A stretch of 64,000 nt of DNA from Pedobacter deserti (GCF_024436415.1 NZ_JAFMZQ010000001.1:124001-188000), one strand, 5' to 3'. Numbered from the stretch's first letter, positions 44,844-52,667 are shown. Translations and numbers: made by a program. The notes: generated by a model not told the origin, from the letters alone.

Positions 44844-44870
44844 AGTCTTTCATATAACTGAAAGGCTTTT
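44844..44870 (+). terminator. rho-independent terminator of the propeller gene
   Basis: AGTCTTTCA (44844-44852) pairs with TGAAAGGCT (44859-44867) over a TATAAC loop, followed by T residues, one base after the stop codon. Confidence 0.75.
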
Positions 44871-44924
44871 GTTTTCATGCGGTGCAGGAATTATTTCGTA
44901 TCTTACTTCCTAACCATTCTCATC

Positions 44925-45644
44925 ATGACCAAATCAATATTAACCCTCACCTTTATAGCGCTAAGCGCTGTAAGCGCCTACAGCCAAAGCTATACAGAGC
45001 TTCTGCTGGGCACCTGGAAGATCAAAAAGTTTCAGTACGGTAACCACCCGAACAATAACGAGAACCACAACAGGTTTATAAAATACAAATCCTACACGCC
45101 CACACACTTTATAGTGACGGAGGTAGATTCTGCCAGCAAGGTTACAACGACGAGTATCTTTGGAACCTACGAGATCAAAGACAGTACATACACCGAAACG
45201 ATCCTGCACGTCAACCAAGAGTCGGCCTTCATGATCGGCAAGACTTTTTCCTTCAAACTCAAATTTGACGGTCTGGATAAAATGACCTCTACGGGTTCGT
45301 TTAATGACATGGCTACGTCCGAACTATGGGAACGGGTCGTCTACTCCGAAAAAGACCCCTTTGGGGCAAAGCGCGACCCGCTCGCACGTTACCGGAACCA
45401 GCCGCTATATATCCTTCAGGTAGGCGAGGTAAAAACCAAAATTGAACCAGTTGGCGATAACAGGCCACTGTCTCGAATCCCGCAAGAGGCTATTTCGGCC
45501 ATTAACGTGCTTAAGGACGAAGAAGCGATCAAAGCATATGGCGAGTCTGGCAAGTACGGGGTGATTATTATCTCCATTTTGCCAGCCAGGCAGGAAGAGG
45601 TGAAAAAGCTTCTGACTGAAGTGCCGCCAATAAGAATACGATGA
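44925..45644 (+). CDS. exported lipocalin-like protein ending in a TonB plug-like segment
   Basis: Exported protein of 239 residues; ATG 44925 gives the signal peptide MTKSILTLTFIALSAVSAYSQ. Residues about 25-130 are lipocalin-like (LLLGTWKIKKFQYG, GTYEIKDSTYTETI), comparable to DUF4488 proteins. The last 50 residues follow the pattern of a TonB receptor plug (EAISAINVLKDEEAIKAYG, then KYGVIIIS), but without a barrel. Function is not known. It probably acts in the periplasm or at the outer membrane. Confidence 0.7.
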   Translation: MTKSILTLTFIALSAVSAYSQSYTELLLGTWKIKKFQYGNHPNNNENHNRFIKYKSYTPTHFIVTEVDSASKVTTTSIFGTYEIKDSTYTETILHVNQESAFMIGKTFSFKLKFDGLDKMTSTGSFNDMATSELWERVVYSEKDPFGAKRDPLARYRNQPLYILQVGEVKTKIEPVGDNRPLSRIPQEAISAINVLKDEEAIKAYGESGKYGVIIISILPARQEEVKKLLTEVPPIRIR

Positions 45645-45659
45645 GCTGTAACTAAAATA

Positions 45660-45845
45660 TCACAGCAGCCCGCGCCTGGGTCGTTGCTGCCGAAGGCTTA
45701 TGGGCCGTTTGCTTTGCCCGCCATCCTGATTCAGGTTAAACGAACCGGCAGATCTGCCAGTCACGCCATCTTTTGACACTGCTGAAATTTTCTCCTTTGC
45801 GCTTTGTGCAGACTTATCCGCTGCGCCCTTCTCATGCTTTTTCAT
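45660..45845 (-). CDS. small basic protein
   Basis: Reading frame of 61 codons from ATG 45845 (ATG 45851 would add two). The product is basic and low in hydrophobic residues, with Lys/Ala/Ser helices first and an Arg/Gln-rich end (RPISLRQQRPRRGLL). No family recognised. It directly follows a small acidic gene on the same strand, 11 bp apart, so the two are probably expressed together. Existence is only moderately supported. Confidence 0.45.
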   Translation of the reverse strand: MKKHEKGAADKSAQSAKEKISAVSKDGVTGRSAGSFNLNQDGGQSKRPISLRQQRPRRGLL

Positions 45846-45856
45846 CACCATTACTT

Positions 45857-46030
45857 TTAGTCTTCTGATTCTGTTTCTCCGACACCTTCGTTATTTACTT
45901 GAGTGCCTCCTCCTTCGGTATCGTCCAGCAAATTACTTTCCTGCTGACCCATATCGGCATTGTCTTCGCTTTCTGTTACAGACTGCTCCATGCTTTTAGG
46001 ATTGTCCTGATCTTGTTCATTAATGCTCAT
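45857..46030 (-). CDS. small acidic protein
   Basis: Reading frame of 57 codons, MSINEQDQDNPKSMEQSVTE at the start and GVGETESED at the end, with Asp/Glu in about a third of positions and no hydrophobic core, so it is probably disordered. It precedes the small basic gene. The region up to 46254 contains only an inverted repeat (CTGATAA/TTATCAG at 46117-46139) and the tRNA promoter. No function is known. Confidence 0.5.
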   Translation of the reverse strand: MSINEQDQDNPKSMEQSVTESEDNADMGQQESNLLDDTEGGGTQVNNEGVGETESED

Positions 46031-46116
46031 CTTGTTCTTATTTAATTGGTTATCTTCTTAGGCCCGCATTTATCCGTTCCTAATCATTTAACCATCGAAC
46101 ACAGGATAAGTTTTAG

Positions 46117-46139
46117 CTGATAAATACGATAATTATCAG
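46117..46139. promoter_or_regulatory. inverted repeat CTGATAA-N9-TTATCAG
   Basis: Perfect seven-base arms, 87 bp upstream of the small acidic gene and 70 bp upstream of the tRNA promoter on the other strand. Possible operator; no regulator suggested. Confidence 0.3.
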
Positions 46140-46209
46140 ACAAATACGCGCTGACCAGACGTATAATGAGCAAAGCATACGGGTGCAGCCGCGTAATCAA
46201 TTGAACCGT

Positions 46210-46241
46210 ATTGCGAAACTTCTCGGGATTACGTAAGTTTG
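46210..46241 (+). promoter_or_regulatory. promoter of tRNA-Val(GAC)
   Basis: ATTG (46210-46213), 20 bases and TAAGTTTG (46234-46241) fit the consensus. The tRNA begins 14 bases further on. Confidence 0.7.
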
Positions 46242-46254
46242 CCTGCCATCTCAC

Positions 46255-46329
46255 GGGAGTTTAGCTCAGCTGGTTTAGAGCACTACCTCGACAAGGTAGG
46301 GGTCACTGGTTCGAACCCAGTAATTCCCA
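46255..46329 (+). tRNA. tRNA-Val(GAC) with an unusual C at position 33
   Basis: A 75-nt cloverleaf: acceptor GGGAGTT/AATTCCC (one G-T pair), D stem GCTC/GAGC, anticodon stem CTACC/GGTAG, loop TCGACAA. The anticodon is therefore GAC (valine, GUC/GUU) but position 33 is C instead of the nearly universal U. T arm ACTGG-TTCGAAC-CCAGT is identical to the other tRNA-Val genes. Identity is secure from overall similarity; the C33 is directly visible. Confidence 0.9.
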
Positions 46330-46334
46330 CATAA

Positions 46335-46363
46335 AACCTTCTGCCAAAAGCGGGAGGTTTTTT
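46335..46363 (+). terminator. rho-independent terminator of tRNA-Val(GAC)
   Basis: AACCTTCTGC (46335-46344) pairs over ten positions, including two G-T pairs, with GCGGGAGGTT (46350-46359) around a CAAAA loop and is followed by six T residues. Confidence 0.85.
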
Positions 46364-46393
46364 CATTTAAACCTCCTGCATTGCGTGTGTAAA

Positions 46394-46503
46394 TTAGACT
46401 GCTTTTAGACTGGTATTACACTGCTATTAGACTGGTATTAGTCTGCTTAAACCAGTGTAAAAGCTGTTTTAAGCCAGTTTAATATCAATAATAAAGCACT
46501 GTA
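46394..46503. repeat. tandem array of 11-bp units in direct then inverted orientation
   Basis: Read in steps of 11 bases from 46394: TTAGACTGCTT, TTAGACTGGTA, TTACACTGCTA, TTAGACTGGTA, TTAGTCTGCTT, then AAACCAGTGTA, AAAGCTGTTTT, AAGCCAGTTTA, one degenerate unit, AAAGCACTGTA. The first five share TTAGACTGSTW and the later ones are its reverse complement in the same phase. It is non-coding, since 11 is not a multiple of three and stop codons occur. Partial copies follow at 46540-46553 and near 46648-46668. It sits between a tRNA terminator and the fabV promoter. Confidence 0.85.
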
Positions 46504-46619
46504 ATTTACCGTACCAGAGGGGATGCATTTACCACCCCTCAGACTGGCTTAATACCCTGCAATTTTGGATCGGCAGCCGGTCGCCGCCAAACAATTGCTG
46601 CACTTAAACATTTTTTCAT

Positions 46620-46645
46620 TAGACAAAAGTTTTAGCTTTGTCTGA
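46620..46645 (+). promoter_or_regulatory. fabV promoter with an inverted repeat
   Basis: TAGCTTTG (46633-46640) is an exact -7 match 41 bases before fabV. It is embedded in the near-palindrome AGACAAAAG (46621-46629) / CTTTGTCT (46636-46643), which could be an operator or a short 5' hairpin. Confidence 0.5.
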
Positions 46646-46681
46646 ATTAACACTGGATTTTTAGACTTAAGGATATAAGAT

Positions 46682-47881
46682 ATGATTATCGCACCCAGAA
46701 CACGTGGATTTATTTGCCTCACGGCGCATCCGGAAGGTAGCAAGCAGAATGTACTTGACCAGATCAATTATGTAAAGGCCGCCGGCCCGGTAGAGGGACC
46801 AAAAAAGGTGCTGGTTATCGGTGCGTCGACCGGGTTCGGACTGGCATCCAGGATTACCAGTGCTTTTGGCGCGGGGGCTGCCACTATTGGTGTTTATTTC
46901 GAAAAGCCTGCAGCACCGGGCAAGCCGGCTTCTGCTGGCTGGTACAATACCGCAGCGTTCGAAACTTTTGCCGAAGAGGCCGGTTTGTATGCCAAAAGCA
47001 TTAATGGTGATGCATTTTCTAACGAGATCAAGCAGCAAACGATAGCGCTTATTAAGGCCGACCTGGGTCAGGTAGACCTGGTGATATACAGTCTGGCATC
47101 GCCCAGGCGTACGCATCCGGTAACGGGCGAGGTGTTTAACTCTGCACTGAAACCGATCGGACAGACTTTCAGAAATAAAACGGTAGACTTCCACACCGGT
47201 GTGGTATCGGAAGTTGAGATTACTCCTGCCAATGAGCAGGATATTGAAAATACAGTGGCCGTAATGGGCGGTGAGGACTGGAAAATGTGGATGGATGCCC
47301 TGAAAGAAGCTGGCGTGCTGGCAGAAGGGGTTAACACCGTAGCCTATTCTTACATTGGTCCGGAACTTACCGAACCTGTATACCGCAAAGGAACGATTGG
47401 TCGCGCTAAAGACCATCTGGAAAAAACAGCTTTCACCATTTCAGATGACCTGAAAGATGTAAACGGAAAAGCTTATGTGTCGGTAAACAAGGCTTTGGTG
47501 ACCCAGGCAAGTTCGGCAATTCCAGTGATTCCATTGTATATTTCACTGCTGTATAAGGTGATGAAAGAAAAAGGGCTGCACGAGGGCTGTATTGAGCAGA
47601 TCAACCGTTTGTTCCACGACCACCTGTATTCGGGCAAACCACTCCAAACCGATGAGGCCGGACGTATCCGTATAGACGACTGGGAAATGCGTGAAGATGT
47701 GCAACAGGAGGTTGCGGCGCTGTGGGAAAAGGCGACAACCGAGAACCTTCCGGAAATTGGTGACCTGAAAGGCTACAGCAATGACTTCTTTAAGCTGTTT
47801 GGCTTTGAGGTACCGGGGGTCGACTATGAGGCCGATGTGAACGAGGTTGTTGAGATCCGCGGTTTGCAATCAGCTGGCTAG
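46682..47881 (+). CDS. fabV: trans-2-enoyl-CoA/enoyl-ACP reductase FabV
   Basis: NADH-dependent enoyl reductase completing the fatty-acid elongation cycle. The 399-residue length fits FabV. It begins MIIAPRTRGFICLTAHPEG, has the cofactor loop KKVLVIGASTGFGLASR, then IYSLASPRR, and the extended active-site pair Tyr-x8-Lys in SYIGPELTEPVYRKGTIGRAK-like context at about residue 222-245. No fabI is seen in the window. The gene has its own promoter and lies downstream of the 11-bp repeat array. Confidence 0.96.
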   Translation: MIIAPRTRGFICLTAHPEGSKQNVLDQINYVKAAGPVEGPKKVLVIGASTGFGLASRITSAFGAGAATIGVYFEKPAAPGKPASAGWYNTAAFETFAEEAGLYAKSINGDAFSNEIKQQTIALIKADLGQVDLVIYSLASPRRTHPVTGEVFNSALKPIGQTFRNKTVDFHTGVVSEVEITPANEQDIENTVAVMGGEDWKMWMDALKEAGVLAEGVNTVAYSYIGPELTEPVYRKGTIGRAKDHLEKTAFTISDDLKDVNGKAYVSVNKALVTQASSAIPVIPLYISLLYKVMKEKGLHEGCIEQINRLFHDHLYSGKPLQTDEAGRIRIDDWEMREDVQQEVAALWEKATTENLPEIGDLKGYSNDFFKLFGFEVPGVDYEADVNEVVEIRGLQSAG

Positions 47882-47941
47882 TTTTCAGCAAATTGCGTAC
47901 TTTAGTGTAAGTTTACATATGAACCACTAAAATATAAACCT

Positions 47942-48664
47942 ATGAGAGCACTTGTAAAACGCAGCACCTTTTTTGGGTTGCTGCTGGTATTAACGGGTAT
48001 GATAATGAACGCGCAGGCGCAGAACAATGCGATAACGGGCGCATGGCAACTTAAAGACGGCGAAAACCAGCATCATTTGTTTGTCCAGGACGGCATGTAT
48101 TTTCATACAGTACACCGCGGCAACGAGTTTGTGGCGAGTCAGGGCGGGTCTTACGAGATCAGCGGAAATGTGATGAAGGCCAAAATGATGTACAACTCTG
48201 CCGATAACAGCGGTGTGGGTTCTGTGATGGAGGTACCTTTCAGCATCTCGGGCGACGTGCTTACGGCACAGGTACAGGGCAATGAGGCATCTTTTCGTCG
48301 GGTCGATAAAGGCGATGCTCCGCTGGCTGGCGTTTGGCGCATTACTGGTCGCATGGGCGATGACGGTAAAGTTGCCGAAATACATCAGACCGGTACGCGG
48401 CAGACTTACAAGATGCTTACGGGAACAAAATTCCAATGGGTGGCCATGGACCCGGGCAAGAAGGAGTTTTCGGGAACCGGAGGCGGTTCTTATACCTTTA
48501 AGGATGGGAAATATACGGAAAATATAGAGTTCTTTTCTCGCGATAACTCGCGCGTTGGCGCCGCTCTGAGCTTCGATGGCAAACTGGAGAACGGCAAATG
48601 GCATCACAGCGGCCTGAGCAGCAAAGGCGCAAAGATCTACGAAATCTGGAGCAGGCTTAAATAG
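47942..48664 (+). CDS. exported protein with duplicated lipocalin-like domain
   Basis: Exported protein of 240 residues (signal peptide ending near MNAQAQ). The mature part holds two similar units of about 100 residues: GAWQLKDG ... GGSYEISGNVMKAKMMYNSADNSGVGS and GVWRITGR ... GGSYTFKDGKYTENIEFFSRDNSRVGA. Each has a G-x-W start and an anti-parallel strand pattern, as in lipocalin-like (DUF4488-type) proteins. Possibly binds a hydrophobic ligand. Single gene; function unknown. Confidence 0.75.
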   Translation: MRALVKRSTFFGLLLVLTGMIMNAQAQNNAITGAWQLKDGENQHHLFVQDGMYFHTVHRGNEFVASQGGSYEISGNVMKAKMMYNSADNSGVGSVMEVPFSISGDVLTAQVQGNEASFRRVDKGDAPLAGVWRITGRMGDDGKVAEIHQTGTRQTYKMLTGTKFQWVAMDPGKKEFSGTGGGSYTFKDGKYTENIEFFSRDNSRVGAALSFDGKLENGKWHHSGLSSKGAKIYEIWSRLK

Positions 48665-48722
48665 GCCTCAAAACAGAACGGTCGAAATTGTGTTATCTAC
48701 TAGCATCTAAGCTAGAGATAAC

Positions 48723-49466
48723 ATGATTTTAACACACGAGCAAAAAACAGCAGCAATTCAATTTTATGTCGACGTGCTGCGTACCCTGCAGGAAAACGAC
48801 CTGCAGTTTATGCTGGGCGGCGGACTTGCCATGTACCAGTACACGGGTATAGCGCGCGACCTTAAGGATATGGATATTTTCTGCAAACCTTCAGAGTATC
48901 CAAAAATACTTAAGCTTCTGGCCGATAAAGGCTATAACACCGAACTTACCGATGTGCGCTGGCTCGCTAAAATCCATAAAGACGGACATTATATCGACAT
49001 CATCTTCGATACGGTAAACAATATCTGCACGGTAGACGACGTGTGGTACAAACGCGCTACCACCGGTGATTATGAAGGGTTGACGGTCAAGTATATGTCG
49101 GCCGAGGACCTGGTATGGTGCAAAATATACGTGCAGAACCGCGAACGTTATGATGGTGCCGATGTAAACCATATTCTGCTGAAAACCGCAGGTAATTTTG
49201 ACTGGAAGCGGCTGATGTTTAAGCTGGACCAGCACTGGCACCTGCTTTTGGCCCAAATCCTGATCTTCCAGTTTGTGTACCCGGCCGACTACCATGATGT
49301 AATTCCGCGCTGGGTGTTTGACGAACTGATGGAGCGCGCCAAAGAGCAGTACGATATTCCGCGTGCGCTGGAGCGGGTATGCCGCGGACCGGTCATTGAC
49401 CAGACGCAGTATGAGGTGGACATCAAAAAATGGAATTATAAAGTGAGTACCATAAAAACGACCTAA
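48723..49466 (+). CDS. nucleotidyltransferase-superfamily protein
   Basis: Cytosolic protein of 247 residues. The NTase motif is complete: GGGLAMYQYTGIARDLKDMD with D-x-D, then a third acidic residue in YIDIIFDTVNN. The C-terminal half is helical (KRLMFKLDQHWHLLLAQIL). It resembles stand-alone nucleotidyltransferases related to AbiEii/AbiGii toxins. It is followed after 2 bp by a metallophosphoesterase on the same strand, implying one transcript and perhaps opposing transfer and removal reactions. The substrate is unknown. Confidence 0.8.
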   Translation: MILTHEQKTAAIQFYVDVLRTLQENDLQFMLGGGLAMYQYTGIARDLKDMDIFCKPSEYPKILKLLADKGYNTELTDVRWLAKIHKDGHYIDIIFDTVNNICTVDDVWYKRATTGDYEGLTVKYMSAEDLVWCKIYVQNRERYDGADVNHILLKTAGNFDWKRLMFKLDQHWHLLLAQILIFQFVYPADYHDVIPRWVFDELMERAKEQYDIPRALERVCRGPVIDQTQYEVDIKKWNYKVSTIKTT

Positions 49467-49468
49467 CC

Positions 49469-50212
49469 ATGGAAGAAACAACAGCAACAACCATAAAAAT
49501 TGCCGCTGTGGCCGACATTCATGTGAGGGAGGGTGATAAAGGCAGGTGGGCCGATTGCTTCAAGGAAATATCTGCGCAGGCGGATGTACTGATCATTGCG
49601 GGCGACCTTACAGATACAGGTGATGAGCATGAGGCGCAAGTGCTGGCAGAGGAGCTTAAATCCTGCAGTATACCCGTACTTGGCGTATTGGGCAATCATG
49701 ATTACGAGAAAGGCAGGCACAAGCTCATCAGGCAGGCACTGCAGAATGCCAGCATGACCATACTGGATGGCGAGGCAATAGTGATCAAGGGTGTCGGCTT
49801 TGCCGGCGTAAAGGGCTTTGGCGGGGGCTTCGATAATTATATGCTATCGATGTTTGGTGAGCAGGCCATGAAAGATTTTGTTCAGGAGGCCGTAAATGAA
49901 GCCTTGCATCTGGATCGGGCACTGGCGCGATTGGATGGGGAGAACGATAACATCAAAAAAGTAGCCATTATGCACTATGCACCCATTCAGGAAACGGTGA
50001 AGGGTGAACCGGAAGTGATTTTCCCTTTTTTGGGATCATCGCGACTGGCGGAGCCGCTGACACGCAGGAATGTGGTGGCAGCATTTCATGGTCACGCACA
50101 CGCGGGGCAGATTGAAGGTACCGCCCCGGGTGGTGTTAAGGTATACAATGTAGCCCTGCCTATTCTGCAGAAGCATGGCTACCCTTGCAATTATTTTATC
50201 CTGGAAGTCTGA
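49469..50212 (+). CDS. calcineurin-like metallophosphoesterase
   Basis: Cytosolic phosphoesterase of 247 residues with the full metal site: VADIHVREG (D-x-H), IIAGDLTD (G-D), GVLGNHDYEKG (G-N-H-D), VAIMHYAP (H) and FHGHAHAGQ (G-H-x-H). Forms a two-gene operon with the NTase-like gene just upstream (2 bp apart). Homologues hydrolyse phosphomono- or diesters; here the partner suggests removal of a nucleotide modification, which is inference. Confidence 0.9.
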   Translation: MEETTATTIKIAAVADIHVREGDKGRWADCFKEISAQADVLIIAGDLTDTGDEHEAQVLAEELKSCSIPVLGVLGNHDYEKGRHKLIRQALQNASMTILDGEAIVIKGVGFAGVKGFGGGFDNYMLSMFGEQAMKDFVQEAVNEALHLDRALARLDGENDNIKKVAIMHYAPIQETVKGEPEVIFPFLGSSRLAEPLTRRNVVAAFHGHAHAGQIEGTAPGGVKVYNVALPILQKHGYPCNYFILEV

Positions 50213-50215
50213 TAA

Positions 50216-50233
50216 GGCAAGCGGCCGCTTGCC
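50216..50233. terminator. perfect 18-bp palindrome between convergent genes
   Basis: GGCAAGC-GGCC-GCTTGCC is fully self-complementary and lies between the stops of the convergent metallophosphoesterase and sugar dehydrogenase genes. It could serve as a bidirectional terminator hairpin although it lacks a T-run on either side. Confidence 0.5.
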
Positions 50234-50242
50234 CTGATCTAG

Positions 50243-51658
50243 TTACGGCTGCGGCACCAGGCGGAACACCCTGCCCGGAGATTCAACGGCCATATAAATG
50301 AATCCATCGGGACCCATCCGCACGTCCCGAACGCGGCCAATGTTCTTGAACAGGATCTCCTGTTTGGTCACTTTGTTTCCGGTGAGGACCAGTCGCTGTA
50401 AAAACTCAAACCTTAACGATCCTGCAAGCACGTTGCCCGTCCAGCCCTTATACTTGTTACCCTGCACGAAGGCGAGCCCGCTCGGACCTATAGAAGGAAT
50501 CCAGTAATGAACGGGCTGCTCCATACCTGCTTTAGCAGTCAGATTGGTAATCGGCTTGCCATTGTAATTTATCCCGTAAGAAATGACAGGCCAGCCATAG
50601 TTTTTACCAGGTGAAACGATGTTAAGTTCATCCCCGCCTCTCGGACCGTGTTCGGTTTCCCAAATCTTACCTGTTGTTGGGTGTATGGTTAGCCCCTGCG
50701 GGTTACGGTGACCATAAGAATAGATAGACGACAAAGCACCAGTAGTTTTCACAAAGGGATTGTCGGCCGGAATTGTTCCATCACTTTTAATGCGGTGAAT
50801 TTTACCGAGCGCATTGTTTTTGATCTCCTGAGGGTTTGCTTTTTCGTTGCCACGCTCGCCCACGCTGAAATACAGATAGCCGTCGCGGCCAAACTGCATG
50901 CGTGAACCATAGTGAAGCTGGGTGCGCTGATAGGGTTCAGCGACAAAAATATCTTTCTGGTTGCTAAGCGCATTGCCCTTAAGAACGGCACGCATAATGG
51001 CTGTGGTACCCATAGTTGTGCCGCCCTCGGTCTTAGGTTTGGAGTATGACAGATAAATGGTGTTGTTGGAAGCAAAACGCGGGTCGGTGATTACGTCCAT
51101 CAAACCACCCTGTCCGCGGCTCCAAACCTCCGGCACACCGCTAATCTCAGTCATAGACTTATCCTTACCTACGCGGAACAGTTTACCGCCGCGGTCGGTG
51201 ACCAGCAAATCGCCCCCAGGAAGAAAGGCGATGCCCCAGGGCACGTCCAATCCGGGTCCGCTTACCTGCTCCAGCTTGATCGTCATGTTTTCGGTTTTAA
51301 ACACGTCGCCCACCGGTTTCTCGCGTGAGGTGTACTGACCTACGTTCTTGATTCCCTCAAGAATATAATCGGCCAGTCCGTTTATTTCTGCCTCGCTCAG
51401 CGTGCCGCCGAATGCCGGCATGCCCTCGTCGGCGTGACCATGCGTGATAGACTTGGCAATATCTTCTTTCTTGTTGCCGAACTTCCAGTTGCGGTCGACA
51501 AACATATCCATTTTTTCGCCGTGGCAACCGGCGCAGTAAGTGGCGTAATTTTTAGCTGGCGTTTCGTCTGCCACTGTTGATGAACCTTGCCGCTCGAACC
51601 CGAGACATACGGCAAGAACTGATCCGGCAAGCACTGCCGCACTGAAATTTTTTAGCAT
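50243..51658 (-). CDS. PQQ-dependent sugar dehydrogenase with N-terminal cytochrome c domain
   Basis: Exported fusion protein of 471 residues. After the signal peptide, residues about 35-110 form a mono-haem cytochrome c domain (NYATYCAGCHGEK with C-x-x-C-H, axial Met in DEGMPAFGG). Residues about 130-470 are a GSDH-type six-bladed propeller (VPWGIAFLPGGDLLVTDRGGKL, SRGQGGLMDVITDPRF, RTQLHYGSRMQFGRDGYLYFSVGERG, YSYGHRNPQGLTIHP, YGWPVISYG). The fusion suggests that electrons from sugar oxidation pass to the haem and on to the respiratory chain. Followed on the minus strand by nothing; preceded by an SMP-30-like propeller gene. Confidence 0.92.
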   Translation of the reverse strand: MLKNFSAAVLAGSVLAVCLGFERQGSSTVADETPAKNYATYCAGCHGEKMDMFVDRNWKFGNKKEDIAKSITHGHADEGMPAFGGTLSEAEINGLADYILEGIKNVGQYTSREKPVGDVFKTENMTIKLEQVSGPGLDVPWGIAFLPGGDLLVTDRGGKLFRVGKDKSMTEISGVPEVWSRGQGGLMDVITDPRFASNNTIYLSYSKPKTEGGTTMGTTAIMRAVLKGNALSNQKDIFVAEPYQRTQLHYGSRMQFGRDGYLYFSVGERGNEKANPQEIKNNALGKIHRIKSDGTIPADNPFVKTTGALSSIYSYGHRNPQGLTIHPTTGKIWETEHGPRGGDELNIVSPGKNYGWPVISYGINYNGKPITNLTAKAGMEQPVHYWIPSIGPSGLAFVQGNKYKGWTGNVLAGSLRFEFLQRLVLTGNKVTKQEILFKNIGRVRDVRMGPDGFIYMAVESPGRVFRLVPQP

Positions 51659-51689
51659 TTGGTGTGTTGTAAATTGGTACCCGAATTTA

Positions 51690-52514
51690 CTATTTTAATT
51701 GGTAAGCCATGACCGTCTTCTTAAAAAAAGTAGGAATGTAGACGACGCGCTTTACCGGGTCGTAGCCGATGTCTGCAATATTGATTTTCTCCAGATGGGT
51801 GTCCAGCAGCAGGTCCGAGCGGCCATCGGCATACACATAGTAAAGGTATCCGCCCCAGCTCGAAAAGAGGAAATCGCCGTTGCCTATCGGCTCTATCCCA
51901 TCGCCTCCCTGGGGCAGGCCGGCTACCTTGATCATGCCCTTGTTTACATCCGCTTTCAGCAGACTTTTGCCCCCTCCGGCGATGTAGAGCAGGTCGCCCA
52001 CCGCCTTGAGGCCGTTGAGGCCGTCGATGTTTTCCATATAGGTTTCGACAGTGCCGTTGATGAACCGGTGTATCTTTCGGGTCCTGGAATCAGACACGTA
52101 TACCACACCCTTGGCATCGGCCGTAACGTCGTTCAGGAAAGCTGAACCTGGTACAGGTATACGCTGGATTACTTTAGCTTTTGCGATATCGATAACCGCC
52201 AGGTCGGTAACGTCTGCAACAAACATTTTACCTGCATGGATGGCCATTCCCTTTGGTGAGTTAAGCCCCTTAACCCAGTTGAGGTCGACCACCTGTCCGT
52301 TCATGTCGAGTTTACCGATACCGCCTATGCTGTCGATATCCGTGGCGCTGTTGCCCATTATGGACACATACAGCACCCCGGCTTTGGTGTCGGGCAGTAC
52401 AGATTCGGGCAGATTGATCACCGTATCGGTCTGCCAGAGCTTCTCGACGCTATGCTGTGCCCTGGCACATACCGCTGCAAAAAGGAATAAGGGGATACAG
52501 AAATATTGCTTCAT
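51690..52514 (-). CDS. exported SMP-30/NHL-like beta-propeller protein
   Basis: Exported protein of 274 residues (signal peptide MKQYFCIPLFLFAAVCARAQ). The mature part is a six-bladed propeller of the SMP-30/gluconolactonase kind: LNSPKGMAIHAGKMFVADV, AFLNDVTADAKGVVYVSDS, GLNGLKAVGDLLYIAG, GDGIEPIGNGDFLFSSWGG. A lactonase or ligand-binding role is possible. Some 30 bp upstream of the PQQ dehydrogenase on the same strand, so the two could handle sugar oxidation together, which is inference. Confidence 0.75.
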   Translation of the reverse strand: MKQYFCIPLFLFAAVCARAQHSVEKLWQTDTVINLPESVLPDTKAGVLYVSIMGNSATDIDSIGGIGKLDMNGQVVDLNWVKGLNSPKGMAIHAGKMFVADVTDLAVIDIAKAKVIQRIPVPGSAFLNDVTADAKGVVYVSDSRTRKIHRFINGTVETYMENIDGLNGLKAVGDLLYIAGGGKSLLKADVNKGMIKVAGLPQGGDGIEPIGNGDFLFSSWGGYLYYVYADGRSDLLLDTHLEKINIADIGYDPVKRVVYIPTFFKKTVMAYQLK

Positions 52515-52543
52515 GTGGTCAGTGTGTTAGGAGGTAAAATATC

Positions 52544-52561
52544 TTATTCAGCTATGAATAA
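52544..52561. promoter_or_regulatory. inverted repeat TTATTCA-GCTA-TGAATAA
   Basis: Perfect seven-base arms in the gap between the divergent SMP-30-like gene and the TMEM220-ebo operon; possible shared operator. No regulator is evident nearby. Confidence 0.35.
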
Positions 52562-52667
52562 CTGAAGATAAGAATAATTGTTTACCCTGTTTCATTTTTT
52601 GCAATTGGGCTTCTAAAACGGTTATTTTATCTGTTTATTTGTATAGTAATAACCAACACACAAATCT

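Noticed and set aside
46394..46503. CRISPR array
   Set aside because: Units are only 11 bp with no unique spacers, and no cas genes are in the window.
46667..47416. A 249-codon minus-strand frame
   Set aside because: It is antisense to fabV, which has all its motifs on the plus strand.
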